From contig CAJMSX010000068.1 in NCBI GenBank assembly GCA_905216195.1, positions 1 through 14,835 of the forward strand: a stretch of DNA of 14,835 nucleotides. Reading direction: 5' to 3'. Position 1 is the first letter of the stretch. Each line of letters opens with the position of its first letter. Under the pieces are notes generated by a model. That model was given only the letters and a program-made list of their open reading frames with translations. It ran no database searches and had not been told where the DNA came from. The DNA comes from an uncultured bacterium. Lineage in GTDB: Bacteria > Bacteroidota > Bacteroidia > Bacteroidales > Marinifilaceae. Position numbers and translations under genes: made by a program. Below are positions 14,802 to 14,835 of the stretch, one piece after another.

Positions 14802-14834
14802 TTTGGAATATGGTTTTGTTTTGCTTTATCTTTG
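14802..14834 (+). promoter_or_regulatory. Candidate Bacteroidetes promoter reading out of the window
   Basis: TTTG at 14802-14805 and TATCTTTG at 14827-14834 fit the TTTG / TAnnTTTG promoter with a 21-base spacer in an A/T-rich tract. The start of transcription would fall just past the right edge. The rest of the 14636-14835 gap holds no gene that I can see. Confidence 0.6.
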
Positions 14835-14835
14835 C

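Noticed and set aside
1..14835. Mobile elements, CRISPR arrays or RNA genes
   Set aside because: No transposase or integrase motifs, no terminal repeats, no spaced direct repeats and no tRNA- or rRNA-like segment were seen.

Overview
The window most likely comes from a member of the Bacteroidota, probably Bacteroidales. G+C looks moderate by eye. Promoter-like sites match the Bacteroidetes TTTG / TAnnTTTG pattern. The gene set also resembles the polyene-pigment lipid (aryl polyene / flexirubin-like) clusters of that phylum. I cannot name the genus. No rRNA, tRNA, CRISPR array, transposase or integrase is visible.

Layout. Positions 2-9117 form one tightly packed plus-strand operon. In order it holds the tail of a possible LolA-like carrier protein, a hotdog-fold dehydratase-like protein, a family 2 glycosyltransferase broken by an in-frame TGA, a three-domain fusion (MMPL exporter + PlsC acyltransferase + short methyltransferase-like domain), two tandem phytoene-desaturase-like flavoproteins, and a cobalamin-type radical SAM enzyme. 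Two junctions are ATGA overlaps and two have gaps of 2-6 bases. A SAM methyltransferase of the multimeric O-methyltransferase type follows after 63 bases. Next come a small unrecognised protein with its own candidate promoter, an exported alpha/beta-hydrolase esterase, a PaaK-like adenylate-forming ligase, and a second, divergent acyltransferase. The operon strand ends against a convergent small two-helix membrane protein. A candidate Bacteroidetes promoter at the right edge reads out of the window.

How the genes may work together (inference). The set looks like the tailoring, transfer and export half of a polyene-lipid pathway. The ligase would activate an acyl or aryl acid, and the hotdog protein would act on carrier-bound intermediates. 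The two flavoproteins would change the desaturation state of a polyene, and the radical SAM enzyme and methyltransferase would decorate it. The acyltransferases and glycosyltransferase would attach it to a lipid or sugar, and the MMPL exporter with a LolA-like carrier would move it towards the outer membrane. Ketosynthases, acyl carrier proteins, a ketoreductase and an aromatic ammonia-lyase, expected for such a pathway, are not in the window and would have to lie upstream or downstream. The product is therefore unknown.

Most notable points: the glycosyltransferase nonsense codon; the triple fusion with a truncated methyltransferase end; catalytic-position changes in the hotdog protein (Gln for Glu/Asp), the methyltransferase (Asp for His) and the second acyltransferase (altered HX4D and Glu motifs); and the tandem flavoprotein / radical SAM cassette.
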